Numbered from the stretch's first letter, positions 37,877 through 48,314 are shown. The stretch is 64,000 bases of DNA from Aurantimicrobium sp. MWH-Uga1 (GCF_003325955.1 NZ_CP030929.1:310001-374000); one strand, 5' to 3'. The notes: generated from the letters alone by a model not told the origin. Made by a program: numbers and translations.

Positions 37877-38305
37877 ATGACCAACCCCATCTTCTCCTCA
37901 CTTCGTGAAGTGAAAAGCCCGCGCTATCTCGCAGCGATATGGGTTTCTCGCATCCTCGCTTTTGCTGTTGCTGCTCTTTATTTCACTGCGTGGTGGGACG
38001 AGTCACAGGCTAGGCAAGAACCCATGCTTGGCGGAGCCTCTAACCCCAGCTTGATCTATACCTGGGCCGTGTTTACCCATCTCCTTCCCGTCGTTGCACT
38101 CGTTGTCTTTATTGTCTGGGGATGGAATCGTCCAGGTATTTCCGCAATTGGGTTTGCTCTCTTTGCCTTCCTACAGGCATTTACTGTTGGTGGAGAGTTC
38201 GCCTACATCCCGATCGTGGTTGCTCCATCGCTGATTGTCGCTATTTCCTATGTGACGGCATATCGCTGGGGCATTCGTGAGAAATTTCTCAAAGGCAACT
38301 CATGA
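37877..38305 (+). CDS. Four-TM membrane protein of unknown function
   Basis: A 142-residue integral membrane protein with about four hydrophobic helices (near residues 18-40, 60-83, 88-108 and 112-132) and no recognised signature. The start is the ATG at 37877 with GGAGGGAAAC just upstream; a start at 37841 would lie outside that ribosome site. Its TGA overlaps the mazG ATG (ATGA), so it is co-translated with mazG, but this does not reveal its role. Confidence 0.75.
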   Translation: MTNPIFSSLREVKSPRYLAAIWVSRILAFAVAALYFTAWWDESQARQEPMLGGASNPSLIYTWAVFTHLLPVVALVVFIVWGWNRPGISAIGFALFAFLQAFTVGGEFAYIPIVVAPSLIVAISYVTAYRWGIREKFLKGNS

Positions 38306-38955
38306 GTGACGAGATGAAAGAACAATCCAAACTCGATGAACTCATTGAAGTCATGGCCGTGCTGCGTGCACCAGGTGGCTGCCCCTGGGATGCGGAGCAA
38401 ACCCATGAGTCACTCATTAAGTACCTCATCGAGGAAACCTACGAACTCATTGATGCCATTGAGTCAGGCAACCGTGAGGAAATGATCGAAGAGCTCGGGG
38501 ATGTACTCTATCAAGTCATCTTCCACGCCGACCTCGCATCCACCACCCCGGGTGAAGAATTCGATATTCAAGATGTTGCCGCCCATATGACAGCCAAGAT
38601 GGTTGGCCGCCACCCACACGTGTTTGGCGAAAACAAACTCGAAACCGCCGATGATGTCATGCAGGTATGGGATGACCTCAAGAAGGCAGAGAAGCCCGGA
38701 AGAACCTCCACCCTTGATGGCATCCCACAATCCATGCCCGCCCTCGCGCTCGCCGAGAAACTTCTGGGCAAAGCAGAGAAGGTCGGTTTAGAGAAGCAGC
38801 ACCTGCCTGATCCGCCCATTTGGGAAAGCGAAGACGAAGTGGGCAGTATTTTGCTCAGCATTGTCTCTTCTGCACGCGAACAAGGTATCGACGCTGAGAA
38901 AGCACTGCGTGTGCGACTGCGTGAACTGCAGGAAGACATTCGAGAGGCAGAATAG
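38302..38955 (+). CDS. mazG: MazG-family nucleotide pyrophosphohydrolase
   Basis: Hydrolyses (d)NTPs to NMPs and pyrophosphate, a house-cleaning or ppGpp-lowering role. The N-terminal domain has GGCPWDAEQTHESL and the metal-binding ExxE/ExxD pattern EETYELIDAI...EELGDVLYQVIFHA, near residues 44-75. The C-terminal 90 residues are a degenerate helical domain. 217 aa. Overlaps the upstream membrane-protein gene by 4 nt and ends 4 nt before hisS. Confidence 0.93.
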   Translation: MSDEMKEQSKLDELIEVMAVLRAPGGCPWDAEQTHESLIKYLIEETYELIDAIESGNREEMIEELGDVLYQVIFHADLASTTPGEEFDIQDVAAHMTAKMVGRHPHVFGENKLETADDVMQVWDDLKKAEKPGRTSTLDGIPQSMPALALAEKLLGKAEKVGLEKQHLPDPPIWESEDEVGSILLSIVSSAREQGIDAEKALRVRLRELQEDIREAE

Positions 38956-38959
38956 ATAC

Positions 38960-41606
<2,647 letters not shown>

Positions 41607-41621
41607 GAGTAGCACGCCAGT

Positions 41622-42113
41622 ATGGCCAAGAAAAACGTCCGCGTTCGTAAGGTTCCGGTGGCTTTGGTCACCGGAACCACGAAAGCAGGCGTCTGGCTTG
41701 GCAGTATTCGTGTCTCAGGCTTCACCATCTTGGTTATGTCGTTGACCCTACTGGGTGTGGGCATTTTGGCTCCGCAGCTGAAAATCTTGATCGAACAACG
41801 CCAAGTTGTTGCAGATCTCCAAGCAGAAGCTGCCCAGAAACAGGCTGATCTCACGGAACTGGAAAAGCAGCGTGCGCGCTGGGATGACCCAGCCTATGTT
41901 CGTGCCCAGGCTCGTGACCGTCTCTACTACGTCATGCCCGGTGAGATTAGTTACCTCGTCATTAATGACACCCAGGTGGAAGACCTCAAGCGGGAGAAAG
42001 CAACGGCTGAACTCCAAAACACCCAAACTGACTGGGTTACTGGCCTGTTAAAGTCTTTCCTCATCGCGGGGCTGGGAACACCCACCCCCGACCAAGTTCA
42101 GCCAGTCCAGTAA
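41622..42113 (+). CDS. ftsB: FtsB/DivIC-like septum formation initiator
   Basis: Bitopic cell-division protein that links FtsQ and FtsL in the divisome. Residues 1-27 are basic and cytoplasmic; 28-55 form the membrane segment; 56-90 are a coiled coil (LIEQRQVVADLQAEAAQKQ); then comes the family motif WDDPAYVRAQARDRLYYVMPGEISYLV. The 163-residue length and the place right after eno are typical for the actinobacterial form. Confidence 0.9.
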   Translation: MAKKNVRVRKVPVALVTGTTKAGVWLGSIRVSGFTILVMSLTLLGVGILAPQLKILIEQRQVVADLQAEAAQKQADLTELEKQRARWDDPAYVRAQARDRLYYVMPGEISYLVINDTQVEDLKREKATAELQNTQTDWVTGLLKSFLIAGLGTPTPDQVQPVQ

Positions 42114-42125
42114 GAAAGTTTTTTC

Positions 42126-42638
42126 ATGCGTCCCCCCTTTGATCCCGTTAGTGACGAAGACATCCGGATTGTCTCGGCACAACTGGGCCGTCCCGCACGT
42201 GATGTCGTCGGTATTCCTTCCAGGTGTGTGTGTGGTGCTCCCACCGTGGTGGCTACTGCACCCAGGCTTTCAGATGGAACTCCGTTTCCCACCTTCTACT
42301 ACCTCACACACCCGGCAGCCACCGTCGCTATGAGCGATCTCGAAGCAACCCAGGTAATGGCTGAATTCACAGAAGTTTTGAATGCGGATCCTGAGATGCA
42401 AAAGCAGTATCTTGCCGCGCACGAACAGTTCATTTCGGACCGTGAAAGTTTTGGCGTTGTTCCTGAAATAGACGGAATATCTGCTGGGGGAATGCCGGTG
42501 CGCGTGAAGTGTCTTCACGCGCTGGCCGGCCATGCCCTGGCAGCAGGACCGGGTGTCAATCCCATCGGAGACCTTGCTTTAGCCCGTTCAAGTTGGTCTC
42601 CTGAGGTGTGCCAGTGCGTCGATTACGACGAGGACTAA
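42126..42638 (+). CDS. DUF501 domain-containing protein
   Basis: A 170-residue conserved protein of unknown function, nearly always next to eno and ftsB in Actinobacteria. Typical segments are LGRPARDVVGIPSRCVCGAP, FPTFYYLTHP and the C-terminal CLHALAGHALAAGPGVNPIGD...VCQCVDYDED. Conserved Cys (CVC, KCLH, CQC) and His residues suggest a metal site (inference). Its last 31 nt overlap the next gene. Confidence 0.88.
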   Translation: MRPPFDPVSDEDIRIVSAQLGRPARDVVGIPSRCVCGAPTVVATAPRLSDGTPFPTFYYLTHPAATVAMSDLEATQVMAEFTEVLNADPEMQKQYLAAHEQFISDRESFGVVPEIDGISAGGMPVRVKCLHALAGHALAAGPGVNPIGDLALARSSWSPEVCQCVDYDED

Positions 42639-43894
42639 TTCTTCTTGCCACCTTTGCCGTCACCATGATGACGGTGTTGCAGGCTGTGCCTGCCCGGGCG
42701 GACTACATCCGTGACTTAGAGTATTGGCTCTCGGACTACAACTTCTATCAAGCCTGGGATGTCACCCGAGGTGAGGGCGTCCTGGTATCTGTCATTGACT
42801 CAGGTATTGGGTATGCACCTGATATTAATTCCGCTGTGGTCGGCGGAGCAGATTTTTCAGGCATTGGGTCCCCAGATGGTCGAACTCCAGTGGGCGCCTC
42901 GCCTGATCACGGAACGTTAGTGGCTTCTGTTCTTGCAGGTCGTGGCACCGGTGGCAATAACGGAATTTTGGGCACAGCTCCCGCGGCACAGCTTCTTTCC
43001 GCCTCAGTCGCCTTCGGTGTTGATACGGCTATCCCCTCAGATGAACAGATAGCAAATGCCATTAGGTGGTCGGTGGATCAGGGCGCCAAAGTGATCAACA
43101 TGTCTCTTACCAGAAACTCGCTGGAGTGGCCAAAGAGCTGGGACGAGGCATTCCTTTATGCCTTCGAGCATGATGTCGTGATTGTTGCTGCTGCGGGTAA
43201 CCGTGGCTCGGGAACCAACGAAGTGGGAGCACCGGCAACAATCCCTGGCGTCTTGACCGTTGCCGGGTTGGATGTCAACGGTGAAGCCAGCTACGACGCC
43301 TCCAGCCAGGGAATCACCATCGCGGTTTCAGCCCCCAGTGAGGCACTTGTTGGTGTTGCTCCCGGTGGCCAATACATGAAGTGGTCTGGCTCCAGTGGTG
43401 CAGCACCTATCGTCTCTGGACTGGTCGCATTGGTGAGAGCATCACATCCTGAGCTCGACGCCAACAACGTGATTCAACGGGTGATCGCTACAGCTACACC
43501 GGTGGGAGAAGTTCCTAGCCCTATTTATGGCTACGGAAAGATCAACGCTTACGCTGCCGTGACTGCAGATGTGGCACCAGTGAAAGCAAACCCACTGGGT
43601 GATCTCACCGAGTGGATCAAGCTGTATCGACGCGGAAGCTCCACCTCGACTCCCATCCCGTGGGATACCTCAACAGCAACCCCAGCACCCCTCCCCTTCG
43701 ACAGTGGCAATATTGCGGGTCTTCCCACCCTCTATCAACTGACCACCGTGGGTGTTCCGTTACTGTTTTTCGCTGGATTCGCTACGATTGTAGTTATCGG
43801 GTACATCGGAGTTACTCGAAGACTTCGTCCTGTTGTTCCCCGTGATCATTCCCGTCACGAAACAGACGAGATGCCCCAACCCCCCAATGTCTAG
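42608..43894 (+). CDS. Subtilisin-like serine protease (S8), mycosin-like, membrane-anchored
   Basis: Exported protease of 428 residues: signal peptide at residues 1-32 (cut likely after ARA), catalytic triad D64 (SVIDSGIG), H101 (DHGTLVASVLAG), S263 (GSSGAAPIVSG) and oxyanion N198 (AAAGN), then a Pro/Thr-rich linker and a C-terminal membrane helix (about 385-410) with a short basic tail. This is the layout of mycosins, the proteases of type VII secretion, but no ESX genes are in the window, so a general cell-surface role is equally possible. GTG start inside the DUF501 gene. Further starts downstream would remove the signal peptide. Confidence 0.87.
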   Translation: MPVRRLRRGLILLATFAVTMMTVLQAVPARADYIRDLEYWLSDYNFYQAWDVTRGEGVLVSVIDSGIGYAPDINSAVVGGADFSGIGSPDGRTPVGASPDHGTLVASVLAGRGTGGNNGILGTAPAAQLLSASVAFGVDTAIPSDEQIANAIRWSVDQGAKVINMSLTRNSLEWPKSWDEAFLYAFEHDVVIVAAAGNRGSGTNEVGAPATIPGVLTVAGLDVNGEASYDASSQGITIAVSAPSEALVGVAPGGQYMKWSGSSGAAPIVSGLVALVRASHPELDANNVIQRVIATATPVGEVPSPIYGYGKINAYAAVTADVAPVKANPLGDLTEWIKLYRRGSSTSTPIPWDTSTATPAPLPFDSGNIAGLPTLYQLTTVGVPLLFFAGFATIVVIGYIGVTRRLRPVVPRDHSRHETDEMPQPPNV

Positions 43895-43910
43895 CTGGAG
43901 ACGTATTACT

Positions 43911-45323
43911 GTGCCCAAGATTCTGATTGTCGGTGCTGGTTACGCCGGTTTCTATACCGCGTGGAAGCTCGAAAAACTCCTCCGCAACGGAGAAGCAGAT
44001 GTCACCATTGTTGACCCACTGCCCTACATGACCTATCAGCCCTTCCTTCCCGAAGTTGCTGCCGGTTCCATTGAGCCTCGCCACGCAGTAGTTGGCCACC
44101 GCTCTCACCTGCGTAAGACCCGCGTAATCTCCGGCAAGGTCACCGGCATCAACCACGCCAAGAAGACCGCAACCATCGTTCCTAACGCAGGTAAGCAGTT
44201 CGACGAGAAGTATGACCAGGTCATCTTCACCGCCGGTGCTGTCTCTCGCACCTTCCCCATCCCCGGCATTGCAGACAACGCAATTGGTCTGAAGACCATC
44301 GAAGAGGCTGTTGCTATTCGCGACCGCCTGCTCTCCAACTTCGACAAGGCAGCACAGCTTCCTGCTGGCCCTGAGCGTGACCGTCTGCTCACTGTCACCG
44401 TTGTTGGTGGTGGTTTCGCGGGTATTGAAGTTTTCGCAGAGCTTCGCTCACTGGCATCGGATCTGATCAAGGACTACCCAGAGCTCACCTTCGATGACAC
44501 TCACTTCCACCTCATTGAGGCAATGGGTCGCATCATGCCTGAAGTTTCTCTTGAGACCAGCAAGTGGGTTCTGAACAACCTCGCAACCCGTGGTGCTCAG
44601 GTCCACCTGGACACTCAGCTCCAGTCAGCAGAAAACGGTGTTATCCAGCTCTCCACCGGTGAAAGCTTTGAATCAGATCTCATCATCTGGACCGCAGGTG
44701 TCATGGCTAACCCGATGCTGCGTGCAACCGACTTCCCCCTCGACGAGCGTGGCCGTCTGCGCGTACGCGCAGACCTTCGGGTTGAAGGCGACAACGGAGT
44801 TATCGAAGGCGCCTGGGGTGCTGGTGATGCAACCGCATGTCCTGACCTTTCCGGCGGTGGTGTTGGTGGTTTCTGTGTCCCTAACGCTCAGCACGCTGTT
44901 CGCCAGGGCAAGCTCATGGCACGCAACGTTGTTGCCGTGCTTCGTGGTGAAGGACCCACTGACTACTTCCACAAGAACCTCGGTGCTGTTGCAGGCCTCG
45001 GCTTGAACATCGGTGTCTTCCAGTCCGGAAAGATCGCCCTCAAGGGATACATCGCGTGGCTTGCACACCGTGGCTACCACGGTCTGGCTATGCCTTCCTT
45101 CGAACGCAAGTTCCGCGTCATCTGGGGTTGGTGGAACAACTTCTGGCTCGGACGTGACATTGTTTCTCTCGAAGCTCGTGAGACTCCTCGCGCTGCATTC
45201 GAAGAGTTCGCTTCACGCCCCGCTGCTCCAGCTAAGGCAGCAGCTAAGCCTGCTGCTAAGAAAGTTGCTGCAAAGCCCGCTGCAAAGAAGGCTCCTGCAA
45301 AGAAGCCAGCAGTCAAGAAGTAA
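43911..45323 (+). CDS. ndh: Type II NADH dehydrogenase-like FAD oxidoreductase with basic C-terminal tail
   Basis: Single-subunit, non-proton-pumping NADH:quinone oxidoreductase at the inner face of the membrane. The 470 residues show an N-terminal FAD Rossmann motif (ILIVGAGYAGFYTAWKL), a second nucleotide-binding motif (TVTVVGGGFAGIEVFAEL, near residue 165), the FAD motif WGAGDATACPD and a quinone-side segment (GGGVGGFCVPNAQHAVRQG). The last 34 residues hold 11 Lys with only Ala, Pro and Val, an unusual tail for this family. The start is the GTG at 43911 behind GGAG; an ATG at 43887 overlaps the protease gene. Confidence 0.9.
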   Translation: MPKILIVGAGYAGFYTAWKLEKLLRNGEADVTIVDPLPYMTYQPFLPEVAAGSIEPRHAVVGHRSHLRKTRVISGKVTGINHAKKTATIVPNAGKQFDEKYDQVIFTAGAVSRTFPIPGIADNAIGLKTIEEAVAIRDRLLSNFDKAAQLPAGPERDRLLTVTVVGGGFAGIEVFAELRSLASDLIKDYPELTFDDTHFHLIEAMGRIMPEVSLETSKWVLNNLATRGAQVHLDTQLQSAENGVIQLSTGESFESDLIIWTAGVMANPMLRATDFPLDERGRLRVRADLRVEGDNGVIEGAWGAGDATACPDLSGGGVGGFCVPNAQHAVRQGKLMARNVVAVLRGEGPTDYFHKNLGAVAGLGLNIGVFQSGKIALKGYIAWLAHRGYHGLAMPSFERKFRVIWGWWNNFWLGRDIVSLEARETPRAAFEEFASRPAAPAKAAAKPAAKKVAAKPAAKKAPAKKPAVKK

Positions 45324-45332
45324 TACTTCTCA

Positions 45333-45364
45333 CACAAGGGAGGCCGTCCGCGGCCTCCCTTGTG
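45333..45364 (+). terminator. Hairpin terminator after ndh
   Basis: A 14-bp perfect stem (CACAAGGGAGGCCG pairing with CGGCCTCCCTTGTG, loop TCCG) 9 nt after the ndh stop; only a weak T-run (CTTTGC) follows. Confidence 0.8.
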
Positions 45365-45386
45365 CTTTGCTAGCCTTGAGAGGTAC

Positions 45387-45460
45387 GCCCCCATAGCCCA
45401 ATCGGCAGAGGCAATCGACTTAAAATCGATCCAGTGTGGGTTCGAGTCCCACTGGGGGTA
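45387..45460 (+). tRNA. tRNA with anticodon TAA (Leu), short variable arm; integration site
   Basis: A 74-nt cloverleaf: acceptor GCCCCCA with TGGGGGT (first pair G-T), D arm GCC/GGC, anticodon stem ATCGA/TCGAT with loop CTTAAAA (anticodon TAA), a five-base variable region, T arm GTGGG/CCCAC, discriminator A, no encoded CCA. The anticodon reads UUA leucine codons, and A73 suits leucine. Yet leucine tRNAs normally carry a long variable arm, which is absent here. Its 3' end is the left attachment repeat of the integrated element and stays intact after integration. Confidence 0.85.
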
Positions 45461-45462
45461 CA
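45437..45462 (+). repeat. attL core repeat (26 bp)
   Basis: Identical to 53061-53086. Covers the T arm, 3' acceptor strand and discriminator of the tRNA plus two bases. The first differing bases are G36 against T60 on the left and G63 against A87 on the right. Confidence 0.9.
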
Positions 45463-45500
45463 GTTGAGATTCCCTCTAGTTCCCTTTATTTACAAGGATT

Positions 45501-46640
45501 CTAGGGGGTTTCTTTTTGTCCAGAATCGCTCTGTGACAACACCGTGACAACATTTCTAGAAATCTTGGCAGTGTTTAGTGCCACGGCAACAGCGTTTAGA
45601 TCACTATCAAATAGGTCCGCGTAACGGTCCAGAGTCATGGTTGCTGATTTGTGCCCCAGCATTCTCTGTAGTGCTTTCACGTTGGCGTGAGCTTGCACTG
45701 CCAGGCTTGCAGTTGTGTGGCGTAGATCGTGGAGTGTGATTCTGGGAAATGTGGGGTCATTGGCTTGGCAGGTTTGCAGCGCATTCACCCACCATGAACT
45801 TCTCACATCAGGTGTTCGCACGTGGGCGTAACCTTTACCAAATAGAAGCATCTCTGGAGTCTTTCCAGCACTCTCAGATTCGATGACACTGTCCAGGAAT
45901 TCGGGGTAGGGCACAGTTCGGCGTTCATGGTTTTTGGGAGTGCCAACGATGATGTTTCCACCCACGTTCACAGCGTTTTCCTCAACGCTTATAAGCCGTT
46001 TCTTAGTGTCGATGTGTTTCACCCTCAAGCCGGTGGCTTCACCCCATCTCAGGCCCGTATAGGCCAGGAACAGGACCAGCCCAGACTTGTTCCCAGCTGC
46101 ATCAGCCAGGGATTGAACCTGGTCATGGGTGAGATATGCAGGGGGCTTCACTCGCTTTTGTGGCAGGGTCACATCTTTAGAGGGGTTGGAACTGAGTTTT
46201 CTATCTTTCACAGCATTTTCGAGAATGCCGGAGAGAACCCCATGTGCTCTGATTACTGAGGTGGGGCTGAGGTTTTTCGATAGTGCAGTGATCCAGCTTT
46301 GAACCTCTGTGTGTCTGATGGACCCAACTTCACGTTTTCCCCAGGTGGGAAGGACATGAAGTCTCCAGGCTATTTCTAACGGCCTGAATGCTGAGGGCTT
46401 CATCACGGGTTTTTTGTTCTCTAGCCAGACAGGCCCCAGAGCTGCCACAGTGGTTTTTGTATCAGCTTTGTCGATGAATGTTCCTGTGGATTTTGCCACG
46501 GTCAGAGCAGCGATGAACTCATTGGCATCGCGTTTGGTTTTGAATCCGCGCTCAGTGGCTTGTGAGTGGTCAGGCTTTCGATAGGCAACGCGATACAGCC
46601 TGGTTCCATCTGCCAGTTTGTATTCGTGAATCGATGCCAT
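45501..46640 (-). CDS. int: Tyrosine recombinase (integrase)
   Basis: Integrates and excises the element at the tRNA gene next to it. The 379-residue protein has an N-terminal arm-binding domain (residues 1-60), a SAM-like core-binding domain (about 65-145) and the catalytic domain with TGLRWGEATGL (Arg I), HDLRHTTASLAV (HxxR) and LGHKSATMTLDRYAD (His, then the Tyr nucleophile). All catalytic residues are present. Its ATG shares one base with the stop of the upstream repressor gene, so the two are co-translated. The 3' end lies 39 nt from the attL core and contains arm-type repeats. Confidence 0.94.
   Translation of the reverse strand: MASIHEYKLADGTRLYRVAYRKPDHSQATERGFKTKRDANEFIAALTVAKSTGTFIDKADTKTTVAALGPVWLENKKPVMKPSAFRPLEIAWRLHVLPTWGKREVGSIRHTEVQSWITALSKNLSPTSVIRAHGVLSGILENAVKDRKLSSNPSKDVTLPQKRVKPPAYLTHDQVQSLADAAGNKSGLVLFLAYTGLRWGEATGLRVKHIDTKKRLISVEENAVNVGGNIIVGTPKNHERRTVPYPEFLDSVIESESAGKTPEMLLFGKGYAHVRTPDVRSSWWVNALQTCQANDPTFPRITLHDLRHTTASLAVQAHANVKALQRMLGHKSATMTLDRYADLFDSDLNAVAVALNTAKISRNVVTVLSQSDSGQKETP
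45533..45555 (+). repeat. Left arm-type site, two GTGACAACA copies
   Basis: Two direct GTGACAACA units 11 bp apart (45533 and 45544), 70 bp inside attL and within the 3' end of int. The same 23 bases occur at 52940-52962. Likely binding sites for the integrase N-terminal domain. Confidence 0.7.
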
Positions 46641-47209
46641 CAGAAACTTTGTAGCCCCAGGTAATTCTTGAGTTCAAAGTCTTGTTCTGAATCGTTATCT
46701 TCTAGGAATCCGCTGGGGGAGTGTGAGCTGGCAGAGACAAGTAGCCGGTGGAAGTAGTTCCTGGGGGTGGCGGTATCTTCACCAAATGTGAGCGTGGCAT
46801 CTTTACCGAACTTGGATTCAAAGTTCTCGATTTCTTGCTCAAGCTCAACCAATTCCATGCCAGCTACGTGTGCCCCAGAATCCAATGATTGAACAGTGGT
46901 GAACAAGTTTCTGGCCAATGTTCTCAACCTAATTTTGATTAAGGGAACTTCCTCATCCCCAGTGGCCGTGAGGGCATAGAGATCTGATTCAAGAATCTCT
47001 GAAAGTGCCATGGCTTCCGCAACGGTTACTTTTCTTTTCCCAGTCTCAATTTTGTAGACGGTGGATTGAGTGAAATCGAATCCGCGCTTTTGCATTTGGT
47101 CAGCCAGAAAATCCTGGGTGAAACCAGCAGCTTCTCGGATTGGCTTCAAGCGTGAACCAATTACTGAATCACTGCTGGCAGTGGTGTGGGATTCGTGCGG
47201 ACTAGTCAT
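46640..47209 (-). CDS. XRE family repressor of the element
   Basis: A 189-residue regulator. Residues 17-75 are a HTH (LKPIREAAGFTQDFLADQMQKRGFDFTQSTVYKIETGKR); the rest has a long helical segment (ELVELEQEIENFESKFG) that could dimerise or bind an anti-repressor. By position, leftward beside int and divergent from the excisionase-like gene, it matches the master repressor of phages and satellites (inference). TATAAT stands 6 nt before its ATG with no ribosome site, so it is probably made from a leaderless message, as for lambda cI maintenance transcripts. Confidence 0.85.
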   Translation of the reverse strand: MTSPHESHTTASSDSVIGSRLKPIREAAGFTQDFLADQMQKRGFDFTQSTVYKIETGKRKVTVAEAMALSEILESDLYALTATGDEEVPLIKIRLRTLARNLFTTVQSLDSGAHVAGMELVELEQEIENFESKFGKDATLTFGEDTATPRNYFHRLLVSASSHSPSGFLEDNDSEQDFELKNYLGLQSF

Positions 47210-47303
47210 TTAAAAATTATAAGCCAACACGGCTTGACAAAACCCACCAAAAAGCATTTAAGCTAATAAGGTGGTTACACACCCACCGAAAAGGAGTTTG
47301 GAA
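47210..47303. promoter_or_regulatory. Divergent promoter/operator region of the element
   Basis: Leftward: TATAAT (47216-47221, minus strand) 6 nt before the repressor ATG. Rightward: TTGACA (47234-47239), with TAAGCT at 47259-47264 as a possible but widely spaced -10, and AAAAGGAG before the next ATG. An inverted repeat AAGCC-AACAC-GGCTT at 47221-47235 touches the leftward -10 and the rightward -35, so it is the best operator candidate. CCCACC at 47243 and again near 47283, with GGTGG at 47270, may be further sites. Confidence 0.65.
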
Positions 47304-47510
47304 ATGAATGAATATCTCACTCCAGATCAGCTCTGTGAGCTAGTACCTGGAACAACGAAAACATATTGGGCACAGCTGAGGTTCTACGGCAAAGGGCCAA
47401 AGTATCTCAAGCCATCGCCCAGAAAAGTTCTCTACATCAAGAGCGAAATCATCGAATGGTTAGAGAACTCAGCACGCTACGGCACACACCCCGACAAGGT
47501 AGCCAGCTAA
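47304..47510 (+). CDS. Excisionase-like small HTH protein
   Basis: A 68-residue protein with the AlpA/Xis winged-helix pattern: YLTPDQLCELVPGTTKTYWAQLRFYGKGPKYLKP, then KVLYIKSEIIEWLE. It would bind DNA and steer the integrase to excision, or act as an activator. First rightward gene, opposite the repressor. The start is the ATG at 47304 with AAAAGGAG upstream; the longer frame from 47271 lacks one. Its last base overlaps the next ATG. Confidence 0.82.
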   Translation: MNEYLTPDQLCELVPGTTKTYWAQLRFYGKGPKYLKPSPRKVLYIKSEIIEWLENSARYGTHPDKVAS

Positions 47511-48118
47511 TGATTCCCTTTGAGTTAACAGAGCCAAACAAATTCGATGTTTCAGATGCTGAAAAGTTTTCTGAATATTCAGTGCGAATCAATTACTGCC
47601 AAAAAACTGAAGTGTATTCCAAGGATGGATTCAGATTCTACGGATGCATTTCTGTGGTTCACCAGGACAAAGAAATAGTTCTGAATGTGTTTAAGCACGC
47701 CACAGAACACGATCTGGCGGTCCTGGAGTCTTACATCACCAAAATACAAAACGGATTCTGGAACAGTTTCCCGTGGGAGAGCAAAACAGGATCTAACGGA
47801 GTTCAGTTCGACCAGGTCACGCTGGGTTCTAAAGGTGATGCCATAACCCTTGAAATTTATCCCTGTACTGAAAAGCACTGTGTCAGCTTTGGCAAGCACC
47901 ATTTGATAGAACCAATGGAATATGAATTCGGCCCAATCCACTCAGCCGATTTTCAAATTGGTGAGAAATATCGACTAACAGTTTTCAAACCTCATCATGA
48001 GGAATGGCTCATCGATGTTTCAGTTGGTGGCCCACTGACAGCCACAGAAGCTGCATCTTTCAATTCAGATTTAGCTTGGCTAACTGCAGAAGTGAAAAAG
48101 ATGAACGGGGTCAGCTGA
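47510..48118 (+). CDS. Hypothetical protein, 202 aa, satellite early region
   Basis: Soluble protein, mixed alpha/beta by composition, no signal or membrane segment, not recognised. It has four scattered cysteines and an aromatic-rich middle (KIQNGFWNSFPWESKTG). It overlaps the genes on both sides by one base (TAATG, TGATG), so it belongs to the early transcription unit of the element. The position next to excision and replication genes suggests, but does not show, a role in DNA metabolism or helper interference. Confidence 0.72.
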   Translation: MIPFELTEPNKFDVSDAEKFSEYSVRINYCQKTEVYSKDGFRFYGCISVVHQDKEIVLNVFKHATEHDLAVLESYITKIQNGFWNSFPWESKTGSNGVQFDQVTLGSKGDAITLEIYPCTEKHCVSFGKHHLIEPMEYEFGPIHSADFQIGEKYRLTVFKPHHEEWLIDVSVGGPLTATEAASFNSDLAWLTAEVKKMNGVS

Positions 48119-48285
48119 TGGAATATCCAAACCTAGGCCAGGGGATTAGAAACCCCAGAATTGAACGCCCAATCACAAGCCGTGAACAACTCCAGGGCAT
48201 GACATCAAAACAGATCATGCACGCATTCAACACCGGCCAACTTGATGAGCTAGTGGGGAGAGATTCCGAAGATGACAAGGAATAA
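48118..48285 (+). CDS. Small hypothetical protein, 55 aa
   Basis: A short, charged protein: GQGIRNPRIERPITSREQL followed by MTSKQIMHAFNTGQLDELVG and an acidic end. Short proteins of this form stand before replication genes in actinobacterial integrative elements as I recall them; no function is known to me. It overlaps the preceding stop by one base and is followed at once by a GC hairpin. Confidence 0.65.
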   Translation: MEYPNLGQGIRNPRIERPITSREQLQGMTSKQIMHAFNTGQLDELVGRDSEDDKE

Positions 48286-48290
48286 GAAAA

Positions 48291-48314
48291 CCCCCCAGCC
48301 ATGCAACTGGGGGG
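48291..48314 (+). terminator. GC-rich hairpin between the 55-aa gene and the HTH gene
   Basis: CCCCCCAG and CTGGGGGG form an 8-bp stem with an 8-nt loop, 5 nt after the stop codon at 48285. No T-run follows, so it may act as an attenuator or RNA-stability element instead. Confidence 0.5.
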
